From the NCBI GenBank assembly GCA_037034305.1, contig JBAGJY010000004.1, positions 1 through 64,000 on the forward strand: a DNA stretch of 64,000 bases. The letters run 5' to 3'. The notes beneath the pieces were generated by a model. That model was not told the origin of the DNA. It saw only the letters and a program-made list of their open reading frames with translations, and did not search any database. Shown here in pieces: positions 16,913-25,436 of this stretch. The stretch is from Streptantibioticus_A sp037034305. GTDB lineage: Bacteria; Actinomycetota; Actinomycetes; Streptomycetales; Streptomycetaceae. The stretch's first letter is position 1. Each line of letters starts with the position of its first letter. Made by a program: the position numbers and the translations under genes.

Positions 16913-16946
16913 AAGGCGCCTGCTCTATCCGCTGAGCTACGGGGGC
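16874..16946 (-). tRNA. tRNA-Arg (anticodon UCU)
   Basis: The 73-base cloverleaf reads on the minus strand. The acceptor stem GCCCCCG pairs with CGGGGGC, with discriminator A. The D stem is GCTC/GAGC. The anticodon stem GGCGC/GCGCT encloses loop CTTCTAA, giving anticodon TCT. The T arm is GCAGG-TTCGAGT-CCTGC. No CCA is encoded. It reads AGA codons, rare in such GC-rich genomes. The gene is complete despite the element inserted at its 3' end. Confidence 0.95.
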
Positions 16947-17308
16947 CGGGCTGCGGCCGCGGCTGTGTCCGTCCCCGGTGTGCCTGCGGTTCCGACCGTG
17001 CGGGCCGTGGTACTGGCGGGCTCGGTGGTTCCGTGACCTTGCCGGGGACAAGGATAGAGGGCTGCGGACCTCATGCCGGTTGCTTCACCTCCACGACACG
17101 ATGTGTAGGTTCAGTGAAGCGATCTGATAATCGCAGGGTAGTCCGAATTTCGCAGCGCTTTTGACGTCTCGCGTGGCGGGTGTTGTGCACTCGTTATGCC
17201 AGCGCCCCAGGAGTCCCCGGCGTGTCAGGCTCGGCTGGGCGGGTCGAAGGGGGCGGGCGGGGGCGGGACACGCTTCAAAAAGTGGACAAAATTGGGCATT
17301 CTTCGTAT
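16947..17308. other. Intergenic region between tRNA-Arg and dynA
   Basis: A 362-base gap that must contain the tRNA promoter (minus strand) and the dynA promoter (plus strand). A small hairpin GCGAT-CTGATA-ATCGC lies at 17119-17134. Nothing else is identifiable. Confidence 0.4.
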
Positions 17309-18949
17309 GTGGCGATCCTCGACGTACGGCCTGGACTGATCGAAGCGCTGTCGGTGATGCGCGACCACGTCGACGCCGCGCGATTTCCGTTGCCGCTGCC
17401 GGGCGCGTCGCGGGCCCGGCGGGATCGGCTGGAGCTGTTGGCGCAACTGGACGACTACCTGATGCCGAGACTACGCGCACCGCAGGCGCCGCTGCTCGCG
17501 GTGGTCGGGGGATCGACCGGGGCCGGAAAGTCAACGCTGGTCAACTCGCTGGTGGGGCGGCGGGTGAGTGAGGCGGGCGTGTTGCGGCCTACTACCCGCA
17601 CGCCGGTGCTCGTATGCCATCCGGGGGACCGCGAATGGTTCGCGGACCCCCGGATCCTGCCGGGATTCACACGCGAGTGTGTCGCTGGCCTGCCGCGCCA
17701 GGACTCCTGGGAGCCGGACCCGCGACGGCGTGAGGCGCACCGCGAAGGGCGGCGCGTCGCCGGGCAGCCGTGCCTGCGGCTGGAGACCGCCGACACGCTG
17801 CCGCCGGGGCTGGCGCTCCTCGACGCGCCGGATGTCGACTCCCTCGTCACCGGCAACCGCGAACTCGCCGCCCAACTCATCTGCGCCGCCGACATCTGGA
17901 TCCTCGTCACCACCGCCGCCCGCTACGCGGACGCGATGCCCTGGCACCTGCTGCGCTCCGCCAAGGAGTACGACGTGGCGCTGGCAACCGTGCTCGACCG
18001 GGTGCCGCACCCGATCGCGGACGAGGTCTCACGGCACTACGCCGCGCTGTTGACGAAGGCGGGACTGGGTGACGTGCCCCGGTTCACGGTCCCCGAACTC
18101 CCCGAATCGGCCGACGGCGGCGGGCTGTTGCCGCGCACCGCCGTACACGGGTTGCGGGAGTGGCTGCGGAACCTCGCCGAGGACCCCGTCGCCCGTGACG
18201 CGGCGGCCCGCCGGACCGCCCGGGGGGTGCTGAACTCGCTGCGCCGCCGGATGCCCGCGCTGGCCGGGGCCTCGGCGGCGCAGCACGCGGCCGTCGTCCG
18301 GCTCACCGGCCATGTGGCCGCGGCGTACCGCGGCGCCGCCGAGCGGATCGCCGAGGGCGTGGCGCGCGGCGATGTGCTGTGCGGCGCGGCGCTGGCGCGC
18401 TGGCGCGGTTACCCCGAGTGCGGACCCGAGGCGCTGCGGGTCGCGTTGGCCGACGGGTGTGCCGCGCTGCTGCGTACCGCGGTTGACCAGGCCGACGAGG
18501 CCGCGGCGCGGCGGTGGCGGCTGGACCCGGCCGGGGTGGTTCTGCCGGTGCCGCGGGACGACGGGGAGGACGGCCTGGCGGAACGTATCTGCGGATCGGT
18601 CGGGCGGTGGTGCACCGCGCTCACCGATCTCGCGTACGAGGAGGCGCGGTTCGCCCGGGACGGCGAGCGGGCGCCTGTCGACCCCGAGGACGTCGCCACG
18701 CTGCTGGGCGTGGCGCTGCTCGGCGGACGGCGCGGCCGGGGCGCCGGGGAGCGGCTTGCCGAACGGCTGGGCGCGCTGTCGGCGTTGCGGATGCGCGACC
18801 GTGCGGCGGATGAACTGACCACCATGGTCGAGGAGTTGCTGCGCACGGAACGCGAACGGCGGCTTGCCGCGCTCGACGCCCTGGAGGTGGCGCCGCGCCA
18901 GCAGTCTGCCCTGATCGCCACGTTCTCCGTACTGCGGAAGGTGAGTTGA
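17309..18949 (+). CDS. dynA: Dynamin-like GTPase, DynA type
   Basis: About 546 residues from the GTG at 17309; in-frame GTG codons at 17282 and 17180 are alternatives. The G1 P-loop GGSTGAGKST lies at 67-76, a switch/G2 threonine in RPTTRTPV follows about 20 residues later, and a G3-like LLDAPDVDS is present. The rest is long and helical, with no membrane segment. It overlaps a second GTPase gene that carries two C-terminal membrane helices. This soluble-plus-membrane pair matches the Streptomyces DynA-DynB dynamins, which stabilise FtsZ rings at sporulation septa. The match is from family knowledge and gene pairing. Confidence 0.75.
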   Translation: MAILDVRPGLIEALSVMRDHVDAARFPLPLPGASRARRDRLELLAQLDDYLMPRLRAPQAPLLAVVGGSTGAGKSTLVNSLVGRRVSEAGVLRPTTRTPVLVCHPGDREWFADPRILPGFTRECVAGLPRQDSWEPDPRRREAHREGRRVAGQPCLRLETADTLPPGLALLDAPDVDSLVTGNRELAAQLICAADIWILVTTAARYADAMPWHLLRSAKEYDVALATVLDRVPHPIADEVSRHYAALLTKAGLGDVPRFTVPELPESADGGGLLPRTAVHGLREWLRNLAEDPVARDAAARRTARGVLNSLRRRMPALAGASAAQHAAVVRLTGHVAAAYRGAAERIAEGVARGDVLCGAALARWRGYPECGPEALRVALADGCAALLRTAVDQADEAAARRWRLDPAGVVLPVPRDDGEDGLAERICGSVGRWCTALTDLAYEEARFARDGERAPVDPEDVATLLGVALLGGRRGRGAGERLAERLGALSALRMRDRAADELTTMVEELLRTERERRLAALDALEVAPRQQSALIATFSVLRKVS

Positions 18950-20562
18950 GCACTGTGCGAGCGGCTGTCGGGAACTCCGGCGACCTGTTGCAGCAGCGGG
19001 TCGACGCGCTGGGTGAGCTGCTGGGACTGTCCCGCAGCCGGGTCGAGGCGGACGCGCTGTCCGACGCCGGTGTGCTGCTCGATCGGGTGGCCGAGCGGCG
19101 CAGGCTCTCCCTCGGCCATACCGTCGTCGCCCTCGCCGGGGCCACCGGCAGCGGCAAGTCCTCACTGTTCAACGCCCTGACCGGGCTGGAACTGGCCGAG
19201 GTCGGGGTGCGTCGGCCGACCACGGCATCACCCCTTGCCTATGTTTGGGACGCGCACGGCGCAGAACCGCTGCTCGACCGCCTGGGCATCGCGCATGAGT
19301 CCCGCTACGCACGCCGCAGTCTGCTGGACGGCGTGCACACCCGGCTGGGGATGGACGGCACGGGCGGCGACGCCATGGAGGGCCTGGTACTGCTCGACCT
19401 GCCTGATCATGACTCGGCCGCGTTCGGTCACCGCCACCAGGTGGACCGGCTGTTGGAGCTGGTGGACGTGGTGGTGTGGGTGCTGGATCCGGAGAAGTAC
19501 GCGGACGCCGTGCTGCACGAGCGCTATCTGCGGCCGATGGCCGGACACGCCGACGTCACCCTTGTGGTGCTGAACCAGGTGGACCGGCTTCCGTCGTACG
19601 CCGCCGAGCAGGTGCTGGACGACCTGCGCAGGTTGCTGGACGAGGACGGCATCGCGGTGGGCGAGCACGGCGAGGCGGGCACGGTCGTGCTGGCCGCCTC
19701 GGCCCTCACCGGTGAGGGCGTCGGCGAGCTACGGGCCGCGATCGGGCAACTGGTCGCCGAACGTGGCGCCGCCAACCGGCGGCTGGCGGCGGACGTCGAC
19801 CGGACGGCGGCGCGGCTGCGGCCGGTGTACGTCGGTGACCGCGCCGCGGGATTGACGGACGCGGCGTGCGTGGCGTTCACCGACCGGCTGGCGGACGCGG
19901 TCGGCGCGTCGGCGGTGGGCCAGGCGGCGGAACTGGAGTGGCTCGCGGCGGCGGCACGGGTCTGCGGGGCGCCATGGCCCCGGCTGCTGGCCCGGCACCG
20001 CGGACCGGCCGCGGACGCCGCCGGTCCGCGCGACGAGCCGCTGCTGGCGGCACGCCCGGTGGTGGCGGAGGCGGTACGTGAGGTGGCGGACGCGGCGGCG
20101 GAGGGATTGCCGGAACCCTGGGCGCTGGCGGTCTGCGAGGCCGCGCGACGGGGGGCGCGGGACCTGCCAGAAGCGCTCGACGAGGCGGCGGCCCGGGCGG
20201 ACGAAGTGGAATTGGGGCGTCCGCACTGGTGGTCCATGGCCGCCGTGGCGCAGCGGACGCTGCTGGTACTGGCGGTGACCGGGGCGCTGGGGTTGGTGGC
20301 CAGCGCGCTGTGGGGGGCGCGGGTACCGCTGTGGATTCCGTTGCTGGCGCTGGCGGTTGGCGCGTTGGGCGGACCGGTACTGGCATGGCTGTGCCGGGTC
20401 GCCGGGCGGGGGGCCGCGCGGCGCTTCGGGCGGTGTGTGGAGGCCAGGTTGCGGGATGCGGCGGCCGACTGCGGCCGGGCGCTGGTGCTGGAGCCGATGT
20501 CCGCCGAACTGTTGCGGTACCGCGAGGTACGGGAACGGTACGGCGTGGTGGCGGGGCGCTGA
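18946..20562 (+). CDS. dynB: Dynamin-like GTPase with C-terminal membrane hairpin, DynB type
   Basis: 538 residues from the TTG at 18946, which overlaps the dynA stop by four bases; GTG 18955 is a possible alternative. The P-loop GATGSGKSS lies at 65-73, RPTTASP acts as the switch region, LLDLPDHDS is the G3 motif and LNQVDRL is the G4-like motif. Two adjacent membrane helices lie at about 430-480. In Streptomyces, DynB anchors the pair at the membrane and binds the divisome. A short inverted repeat after the stop may end the transcript. Confidence 0.78.
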   Translation: MSTVRAAVGNSGDLLQQRVDALGELLGLSRSRVEADALSDAGVLLDRVAERRRLSLGHTVVALAGATGSGKSSLFNALTGLELAEVGVRRPTTASPLAYVWDAHGAEPLLDRLGIAHESRYARRSLLDGVHTRLGMDGTGGDAMEGLVLLDLPDHDSAAFGHRHQVDRLLELVDVVVWVLDPEKYADAVLHERYLRPMAGHADVTLVVLNQVDRLPSYAAEQVLDDLRRLLDEDGIAVGEHGEAGTVVLAASALTGEGVGELRAAIGQLVAERGAANRRLAADVDRTAARLRPVYVGDRAAGLTDAACVAFTDRLADAVGASAVGQAAELEWLAAAARVCGAPWPRLLARHRGPAADAAGPRDEPLLAARPVVAEAVREVADAAAEGLPEPWALAVCEAARRGARDLPEALDEAAARADEVELGRPHWWSMAAVAQRTLLVLAVTGALGLVASALWGARVPLWIPLLALAVGALGGPVLAWLCRVAGRGAARRFGRCVEARLRDAAADCGRALVLEPMSAELLRYREVRERYGVVAGR

Positions 20563-20666
20563 CGGCGGCGGGCCGGGCACTTCCCGCCGCAGGCTGGCCG
20601 TCTGGCGGGACGGGGCTGTGGCCGCTCGGCGAGACAGGGCGCTGCCCGCTCGGTGGGGCTGGTGAA

Positions 20667-20682
20667 CCACCCTTTCGGGTGG
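20667..20682 (+). terminator. Hairpin after dynB
   Basis: CCACCC-TTTC-GGGTGG forms a 6-base stem with a 4-base loop, about 105 bases after dynB. There is no T run, so it could be a weak terminator or an element of the ssb upstream region. Confidence 0.35.
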
Positions 20683-20687
20683 GGGAG

Positions 20688-20696
20688 TTATCCACA
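20688..20696 (+). promoter_or_regulatory. DnaA box upstream of ssb
   Basis: TTATCCACA is a perfect match to the bacterial DnaA-box consensus TTATNCACA. It lies 111 bases before the ssb ATG. Function is inferred from sequence alone. Confidence 0.5.
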
Positions 20697-20806
20697 ATCG
20701 GCCGCTACTCCACAGATTTCGGCTCGCTCGCCGCAGGGCCCCCCGCCGGGTGCACGCTGGTGCCAACCACTCGGCAGAGAAAGCGGACAACGGGGAGGAC
20801 ACGGCC

Positions 20807-21352
20807 ATGAGCATGGGCGAGACGCTGGTGACGGTGGTCGGAAACGCGGCCACCCGGCCGGAGTTGAAGGTGACGGCGGCGGGCGCGGCGGTGACGCGCT
20901 TCCGGCTGGCGGCGACGGAGCGGCGCTACGACCGCGCGGGGGAGCGGTGGACCGACGGGCACACCAACTTCTACACGGTCTGGGCCCGGCGGTCGTTGGG
21001 GGAGAACGTGGCGGCGTCGGTGGGCGTCGGCGAACCCCTGGTCGTCCAGGGGCGGCTACGGGTACGGGAGCGGGAGGACAGGGGGCAGAGCTACGTCTCG
21101 GCGGACATCGACGCGGTGACGGTCGGACATGACCTCACCCGGGGCACGTCGGCGTTTCGACGGGTGGTCAAGTCCCGCCAGTCACCAACGGAAGAACGGC
21201 CGGAACCGGCCACGAAGCCCGCACCGAAGGAAGCGCAGCGGTCGGAGCCCGGACAGCCTGATGCCGAGCGGACACAGGTCCCGCAGTCGGGGGCGCAGCA
21301 GGCTCAGGCCGACCGTGCCGAGGCCTCGCAGCTGGAACTGGCACCGTTCTGA
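20807..21352 (+). CDS. ssbB: Single-stranded DNA-binding protein, SsbB type
   Basis: A 181-residue SSB. The OB fold covers about residues 1-110 (ETLVTVVGNAATRPELK, then TRFRLAATER, TNFYTVWARRSLGENVAASV and the LVVQGRLRVRE strand). The charged, glutamine-rich tail (about 115-181) lacks the acidic DDDIPF-type tip used to bind partner proteins. This fits the second Streptomyces SSB (SsbB), which acts in chromosome segregation during sporulation, rather than the essential SsbA. The ATG at 20807 has GGAGG eight bases upstream; an in-frame upstream extension is unlikely. It lies next to the dynAB pair, which also acts in sporulation. Confidence 0.82.
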   Translation: MSMGETLVTVVGNAATRPELKVTAAGAAVTRFRLAATERRYDRAGERWTDGHTNFYTVWARRSLGENVAASVGVGEPLVVQGRLRVREREDRGQSYVSADIDAVTVGHDLTRGTSAFRRVVKSRQSPTEERPEPATKPAPKEAQRSEPGQPDAERTQVPQSGAQQAQADRAEASQLELAPF

Positions 21353-21672
21353 TCGTCCGGATCGTCAAGGTGGATCCACTTCCGCACCGTTCGTCAGCAG
21401 ATAAAGCATTGAAGGGGGTCACATAGAATTTGCAGGCTATTCTCCGTAATTCTGGCGAGATAGCTGAAGTGAAAAAGTGCAGCGGATTTATCGATAATTC
21501 CAGGGTCATGCGCGATCTGGATAACGATTCAGATTCGGATCGGTTAGCGGATGGGATTCGCGGTGGTGCTGGTGCCGTTGGTTCCTAGGATCCGTCGGGT
21601 AGCCACGGGGGAACGGATCTGGCTGGCGAGGCAGCCCCGTCAACGCTTCTGTCTCGCCCGGAGGGGAAATCC
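21353..21672. other. AT-richer promoter region of the LAETG protein gene
   Basis: A 320-base gap with clearly lower GC than its surroundings between about 21395 and 21560. That composition suits a promoter or regulatory region for the surface-protein gene. No specific site is identified beyond GGAGGGG just before the ATG. Confidence 0.4.
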
Positions 21673-23079
21673 ATGTTCACTGTAGGGAGGCGGCCTGCCC
21701 GCCTTGCCGCCGCTGTGCTGGCATCTGGTCTGGTGGCCGCTGGTTCGATCATCGGCGCCGGGTCGGCGGTCGCCGACGGTTCCGCCCCGGCTGCTGGCGG
21801 TGCGACCGCCACGCTCGGCAATCTGAAGACCTACGACACGGCCACCATCCACGAGAACGGCCACGACCAGCGGGTCGGCGCCGGTCTTTTCGAGATGTCG
21901 GTCGACGGTGGCGGCTCCATCCAGACCTACTGCATCGACATCCACAACCCCACTCAGGACAGCGCCAAGTACCAGGAGGTCGCCTGGAGCGCCTCCTCGC
22001 TCGGCCAGAACCCGGACGCGGGCAAGATCAAGTGGATCCTGCAGAACTCCTACCCGCAGGTGAACGACCTCAACGCGCTGGCGAAGGAGGCGGGCGTCCA
22101 GTCGCTCTCGCCGCAGCTCGCCGCCGCCGGAACCCAGGTCGCCATCTGGCGGTACTCGGACCACATGGACACCGACTCGTCATCGGTCACCGCGAACAAC
22201 GCCGATGCCGAGAAGCTGGCCGACTACCTGTACAAGAACGCCCAGAACAGCCCGGAGCCCCAGGCGTCGCTCTCCCTCACGCCGCCCGCCGTCTCCGGTA
22301 AGTCCGGCAGCCGTATCGGTCCGGTCACCGTGCACACCGACGCCAAGGCTGCCCAGGTCAGCCTGAACCCCCAGGGCGCGCCCAGCGGCGTGAAGGTGGT
22401 CGACAAGAACGGCAAGCCGGTCACCAGCGCGGCCGACGGTTCGCAGCTCTACTTCAACGTTCCGGCCGGTACGCCGGACGGCAGCGCCTCGCTCACCGTG
22501 CAGGCGACCACGCAGGTCCCGGTCGGCCGGGTGTTCACCGGCGTGGGCCAGTTCAAGGTGAGCCAGGTGCAGATCCTGGCCGGTTCCAGCGACAGCACGG
22601 TCAGCGCGCAGGCCAGCGCCACCTGGGCCAAGCGGGGGGCGGTACCGGCGCTGTCCGCCATGGTCGACTGCGCCAAGGGCGGGGTGGACGTCACCGCCAG
22701 CAACAAGGGCGACGAGGCCTTCACCTTCCAGCTCGCGGGCAAGCGGTACACCGTCGCCGCGGGCAAGGAGCAGACCATCACCGTGCCGGTGAAGGAGGGC
22801 CAGAGCTACAAGATCACCATCAGCGGCCCGAAGGGCTTCTCGAAGACCTTCAGCGGCATCCTCAACTGCAAGACCGCCGGTGGCGGCAGCGGCACCCCGT
22901 CCCCGGCGCCGAGCCCGTCCTCGACCGGCGGCACCAGCACCGGCGGCGGCAACCTCGCCGAGACCGGTAGCAGCAACGCCACCCCGTACATCGCGGGCGC
23001 GGCCGTCGCCCTCGTGGTGATCGGCGGCGGCACGGTCTTCTTCCTGCGCAAGCGGAAGTCGGCTCCGACCGGCCAGTGA
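21673..23079 (+). CDS. TQXA-domain surface protein with LAETG sortase signal
   Basis: A 468-residue exported protein. The signal peptide covers about 1-35 (ends AVADG). Residues about 45-200 form a TQXA (thioester) domain: Cys87 in TYCIDIHN and Gln155 in TQVA are positioned to form the internal thioester that lets such proteins bond to a surface. Beta-rich stalk domains follow, then a Ser/Thr/Pro/Gly linker, the LAETG motif (about 428-432), a hydrophobic helix and a basic tail. LAXTG motifs are used by class E sortases in Streptomyces. A GGAGGGG site precedes the ATG, and a strong terminator follows. Confidence 0.9.
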   Translation: MFTVGRRPARLAAAVLASGLVAAGSIIGAGSAVADGSAPAAGGATATLGNLKTYDTATIHENGHDQRVGAGLFEMSVDGGGSIQTYCIDIHNPTQDSAKYQEVAWSASSLGQNPDAGKIKWILQNSYPQVNDLNALAKEAGVQSLSPQLAAAGTQVAIWRYSDHMDTDSSSVTANNADAEKLADYLYKNAQNSPEPQASLSLTPPAVSGKSGSRIGPVTVHTDAKAAQVSLNPQGAPSGVKVVDKNGKPVTSAADGSQLYFNVPAGTPDGSASLTVQATTQVPVGRVFTGVGQFKVSQVQILAGSSDSTVSAQASATWAKRGAVPALSAMVDCAKGGVDVTASNKGDEAFTFQLAGKRYTVAAGKEQTITVPVKEGQSYKITISGPKGFSKTFSGILNCKTAGGGSGTPSPAPSPSSTGGTSTGGGNLAETGSSNATPYIAGAAVALVVIGGGTVFFLRKRKSAPTGQ

Positions 23080-23108
23080 CCACTGACCGGTAGTCCGGAC
23101 CGGTAGGC

Positions 23109-23147
23109 CAGGGGCCCCGCCCAGTAATCTGCTGGGCGGGGCCCCTG
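23109..23147 (+). terminator. Strong terminator hairpin after the LAETG gene
   Basis: A perfect inverted repeat with 16-base arms (CAGGGGCCCCGCCCAG and its complement) around a 7-base loop, 30 bases after the stop. There is no T run, which is normal in Streptomyces. Confidence 0.85.
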
Positions 23148-23182
23148 CGCTCAGCGCGCGGGTGAACGCGGCCGCGCTCGGC

Positions 23183-23264
23183 GTCACCCCTTGTGGGGCC
23201 TGGCTGACAGGGCTCCGAAGAACGCGTTTCCGCCCCGCCGCACCCGTACGGCAAGATGGGGTGT
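23183..23264 (+). repeat. 82-bp direct repeat, left copy (attachment-like)
   Basis: 79 of 82 bases match 25881-25962, and 23213-23264 is identical. Two of the three differences fall in the loop of a CCCC-NNNN-GGGG hairpin at the left end; the third weakens the outer pair of a second hairpin, GCCTG-GCTGA-CAGGC. Confidence 0.85.
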
Positions 23265-23267
23265 TAC

Positions 23268-23754
23268 TAACCAGGCGATCACGGAAAAATGCCCCTGACC
23301 TGTGGTGGAAGCGCAGGTGCGTGTAGACCTTGAGCGTGAAGCCGGATCACTGTGCCCCAGGTACGTGCTCGGAGCCTTGATGCTCTCCCCAGCGTCCAGG
23401 AGCACTGACGCGTAGAAGTGCCTGAGCGCGTGCATGCCGTGCTTCCGCGCCGACGCGTACCGCTCGCCCTTCTCCGGCTCAGGGATGATGCCCGCGGTGG
23501 CCAGAGCGGGCTTCCAGGACTGGTCGTTGAAGGCGCTACGCCAGACCGCATTCCCGCGGGTGTTGGTGAACATCAGAGTCTTGGTCAGCGGCTCCCCGTC
23601 CGGGGTCAGCCACGGCAGGGTCACTTCCGTCGGCGGGAAGCGCCGCATGTGCTCTGTGAGGGCCTTGCCAACTTCCGTTGGCAGGGGGAACGTCACGGAC
23701 CTTGCCGCGCTTCGGTGGAGCGAATACGAGAGAGCCATGAACGCGCTTGACCAC
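23268..23754 (-). pseudogene. Tyrosine recombinase (phage/plasmid integrase), 3' fragment with two frameshifts
   Basis: Read in three frames, the minus strand gives the C-terminal catalytic half of a pSAM2/phage-type integrase. The order is VFAPPKRGKVRDVP, a frameshift near 23700, then LPTEVGKALTEHMRRFPP through HALRHFYASVLLDAGES to YLGHSDP, a second frameshift near 23354, and finally FTLKVYTHL. HALRHFYAS carries the HxxR box and VYTHL the nucleophile tyrosine. The N-terminal arm- and core-binding domains are missing upstream. The gene cannot make an active enzyme. It runs towards the left repeat, as integrase genes often lie next to their attachment site. Confidence 0.8.
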
Positions 23755-23764
23755 CCCGACCGCG

Positions 23765-24073
23765 ACATCGCCGACCCCTGCCTTCGCCGGTTTCCCCTCG
23801 CCTACGCCGGGACCACTCGATGCGGTACGCCCGATCGTCCTCCCACAGCGGCCCGCCTACGCGGGGATCACCATTGAACGGACTTGGGGCCGCACAACGT
23901 AGCGCTGAAACTCACTGCGGCCACCCGGCGCGGTGACGGCCGAATAGAAACTTTGAGTTTCTGATCAATATGGCATGGCCTTGACAGCTGGCATGTGGGA
24001 CGGGAGCCTATTGGATGCCTGAGCACCCATGCTTTCTTCCCGAGTAGCCGCCCCGACCCCAACAGGGGGACAC
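23765..24073. other. Non-coding stretch with two CRISPR-repeat-like segments
   Basis: No gene is seen here. Two similar segments centred on GCCTACGC (about 23793-23820 and 23848-23875) resemble type I-E repeat sequences of Streptomyces, but their 55-base spacing is shorter than the usual 61 and they match each other imperfectly. The right part (about 23945-24000) is AT-rich and likely carries the promoter of the secreted protein gene. Confidence 0.3.
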
Positions 24074-24652
24074 ATGTCTCGCACTCGTACTCGATTACTC
24101 GCTACCCTTCTTGGTGCTGTTCTGTGCCTGTTTGTCGCGGCCCCCATGGCCAGTGCCACCACGGGAGACCTCGGTGGCATGGAGCTCAATGAGTACTGCC
24201 AGGCGATGCACTACCAGGGCGCCGAGAAGATCGACAACGGCAATTCCAACCCCTGGGTCTGTTACTACAACAACGGCGCGTACTGGACGCCGCTGAACCT
24301 GTTTGCCGCCTGCGACTGGCAGTTCAGCGACCTGGTGCGAGCCGGCTTCAACGTCCGGTTCGTCGGCGGACGCTGCTGGGCGATCAACGCGATCGACTAT
24401 TCATCCCCCAGCGACATGCCGCTGGGCGGCTACTGTAAGGCCCTCGGGTACAACACCCCGGCCCTCGACGTACACAATGTCGCGGGATGGCGATGCGTCG
24501 GATACGACGGCGTCCACCACGCCATCGACTTGCACGCCGCCTGCCGCTGGCTCAACCCGACGCTCGTCGCCCAGGGATACAGCCTGGTCTCCTACTTCAA
24601 CCGCTACGGCGACGTATTCGGCATCCGCTGTCTGGCAATGAAACACAGCTGA
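24074..24652 (+). CDS. Secreted protein with two tandem Cys/Trp-rich repeats
   Basis: A 192-residue protein with a signal peptide (about 1-28, ending MASATT). The mature part is two copies of a ~75-residue module. Each has an LxxYCxAxxY start, a central WxC, an LxxAC-W segment and a final C near the module end (about 36-107 and 115-187). The cysteine pattern suggests disulfides within each module. It lies inside the repeat-bounded island; no enzymatic motif is visible, and a role in interaction with other organisms or surfaces cannot be tested from sequence. The ATG at 24074 follows AGGGGGA. Confidence 0.75.
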   Translation: MSRTRTRLLATLLGAVLCLFVAAPMASATTGDLGGMELNEYCQAMHYQGAEKIDNGNSNPWVCYYNNGAYWTPLNLFAACDWQFSDLVRAGFNVRFVGGRCWAINAIDYSSPSDMPLGGYCKALGYNTPALDVHNVAGWRCVGYDGVHHAIDLHAACRWLNPTLVAQGYSLVSYFNRYGDVFGIRCLAMKHS

Positions 24653-24798
24653 GAGCAGCGGTCAGCCCACGAGATCTTCGGAGGAGCACGCTGACACGAC
24701 GGCGCGCCTCCTCCGGCTCGTCATCAGGCCGGGGCGCAGCGTCGGGGGATTAGCTGAGCAGCTCGTCGGGTTAGGTCCGCGATGGAGCTGCTGGAGGC

Positions 24799-25245
24799 TC
24801 AGGGACCGGTGACGATGTAGTCACCTGTCAGAAGCCCAAAATCCAACCCGTCGGCACTGGCTTGCATCGTTACCGTCACGGTAGAGGTCGTAAGATTCTT
24901 CAAGATGACTTGGGGTTTTTGATCAGAACTAGTGACTGGCCCCACATCCTTGATCTTCGCGCCATTGAGGAATGCCTGGAAATCAGCGGCCTGTATCGTC
25001 CCGGTCTGTGCCGTCCCGTCGCTCGTGACCTGTACGGAAAGGGTTTCCCCGGGGCCAACGTCGACAGAGCCACACGGCACATAGGAAAGGGGGGCGACGT
25101 TACAGCGCAAAGAGGAGCCGCCGGCCTCAGCGGCCGCCGGTGTCACAATCGAGTACACGTGCGGCGCGGCTTGTACTGGAACCATAGAAAGTCCGGGCAT
25201 AGCAAACATGCCTGCCGCGAACACGGAGAACAGTCGTCTACGCAT
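24799..25245 (-). CDS. Small secreted beta-rich protein
   Basis: A 148-residue protein with a signal peptide (1-26, ending PVQAA). The mature part contains two cysteines (LRCNVAPLSYVPCGS) and alternating hydrophobic strands (TLSVQVTSD, QVILKN, TVTVTMQAS), suggesting a small beta-sandwich. AGGAGGT lies five bases before the ATG at 25245, which decides the start over longer frames. It is convergent with the repeat-module secreted protein and lies in the same island. No family is recognised. Confidence 0.7.
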   Translation of the reverse strand: MRRRLFSVFAAGMFAMPGLSMVPVQAAPHVYSIVTPAAAEAGGSSLRCNVAPLSYVPCGSVDVGPGETLSVQVTSDGTAQTGTIQAADFQAFLNGAKIKDVGPVTSSDQKPQVILKNLTTSTVTVTMQASADGLDFGLLTGDYIVTGP

Positions 25246-25436
25246 GACACACCTCCTGACAGGCCTGAGAGATCGGCCGGACACGTACTCGGCCGCGTGG
25301 CTGACCGGAGAGGGCAGAATGCCGGGGGCGACAAAGACCGCAACAGTGGCGGGCCTTCTGCCGCACACACCTGCAGGTCTTGTTTTTTAGAATCTATCCC
25401 GCCAAACGGGTGATCGCACGACCAGGCGTTCCCTCC

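Noticed and set aside
23183..23264. The 82-bp repeat as a tRNA or other standard RNA gene used as integration target
   Set aside because: It can form short hairpins, but no cloverleaf, anticodon arm or T-loop is present on either strand.
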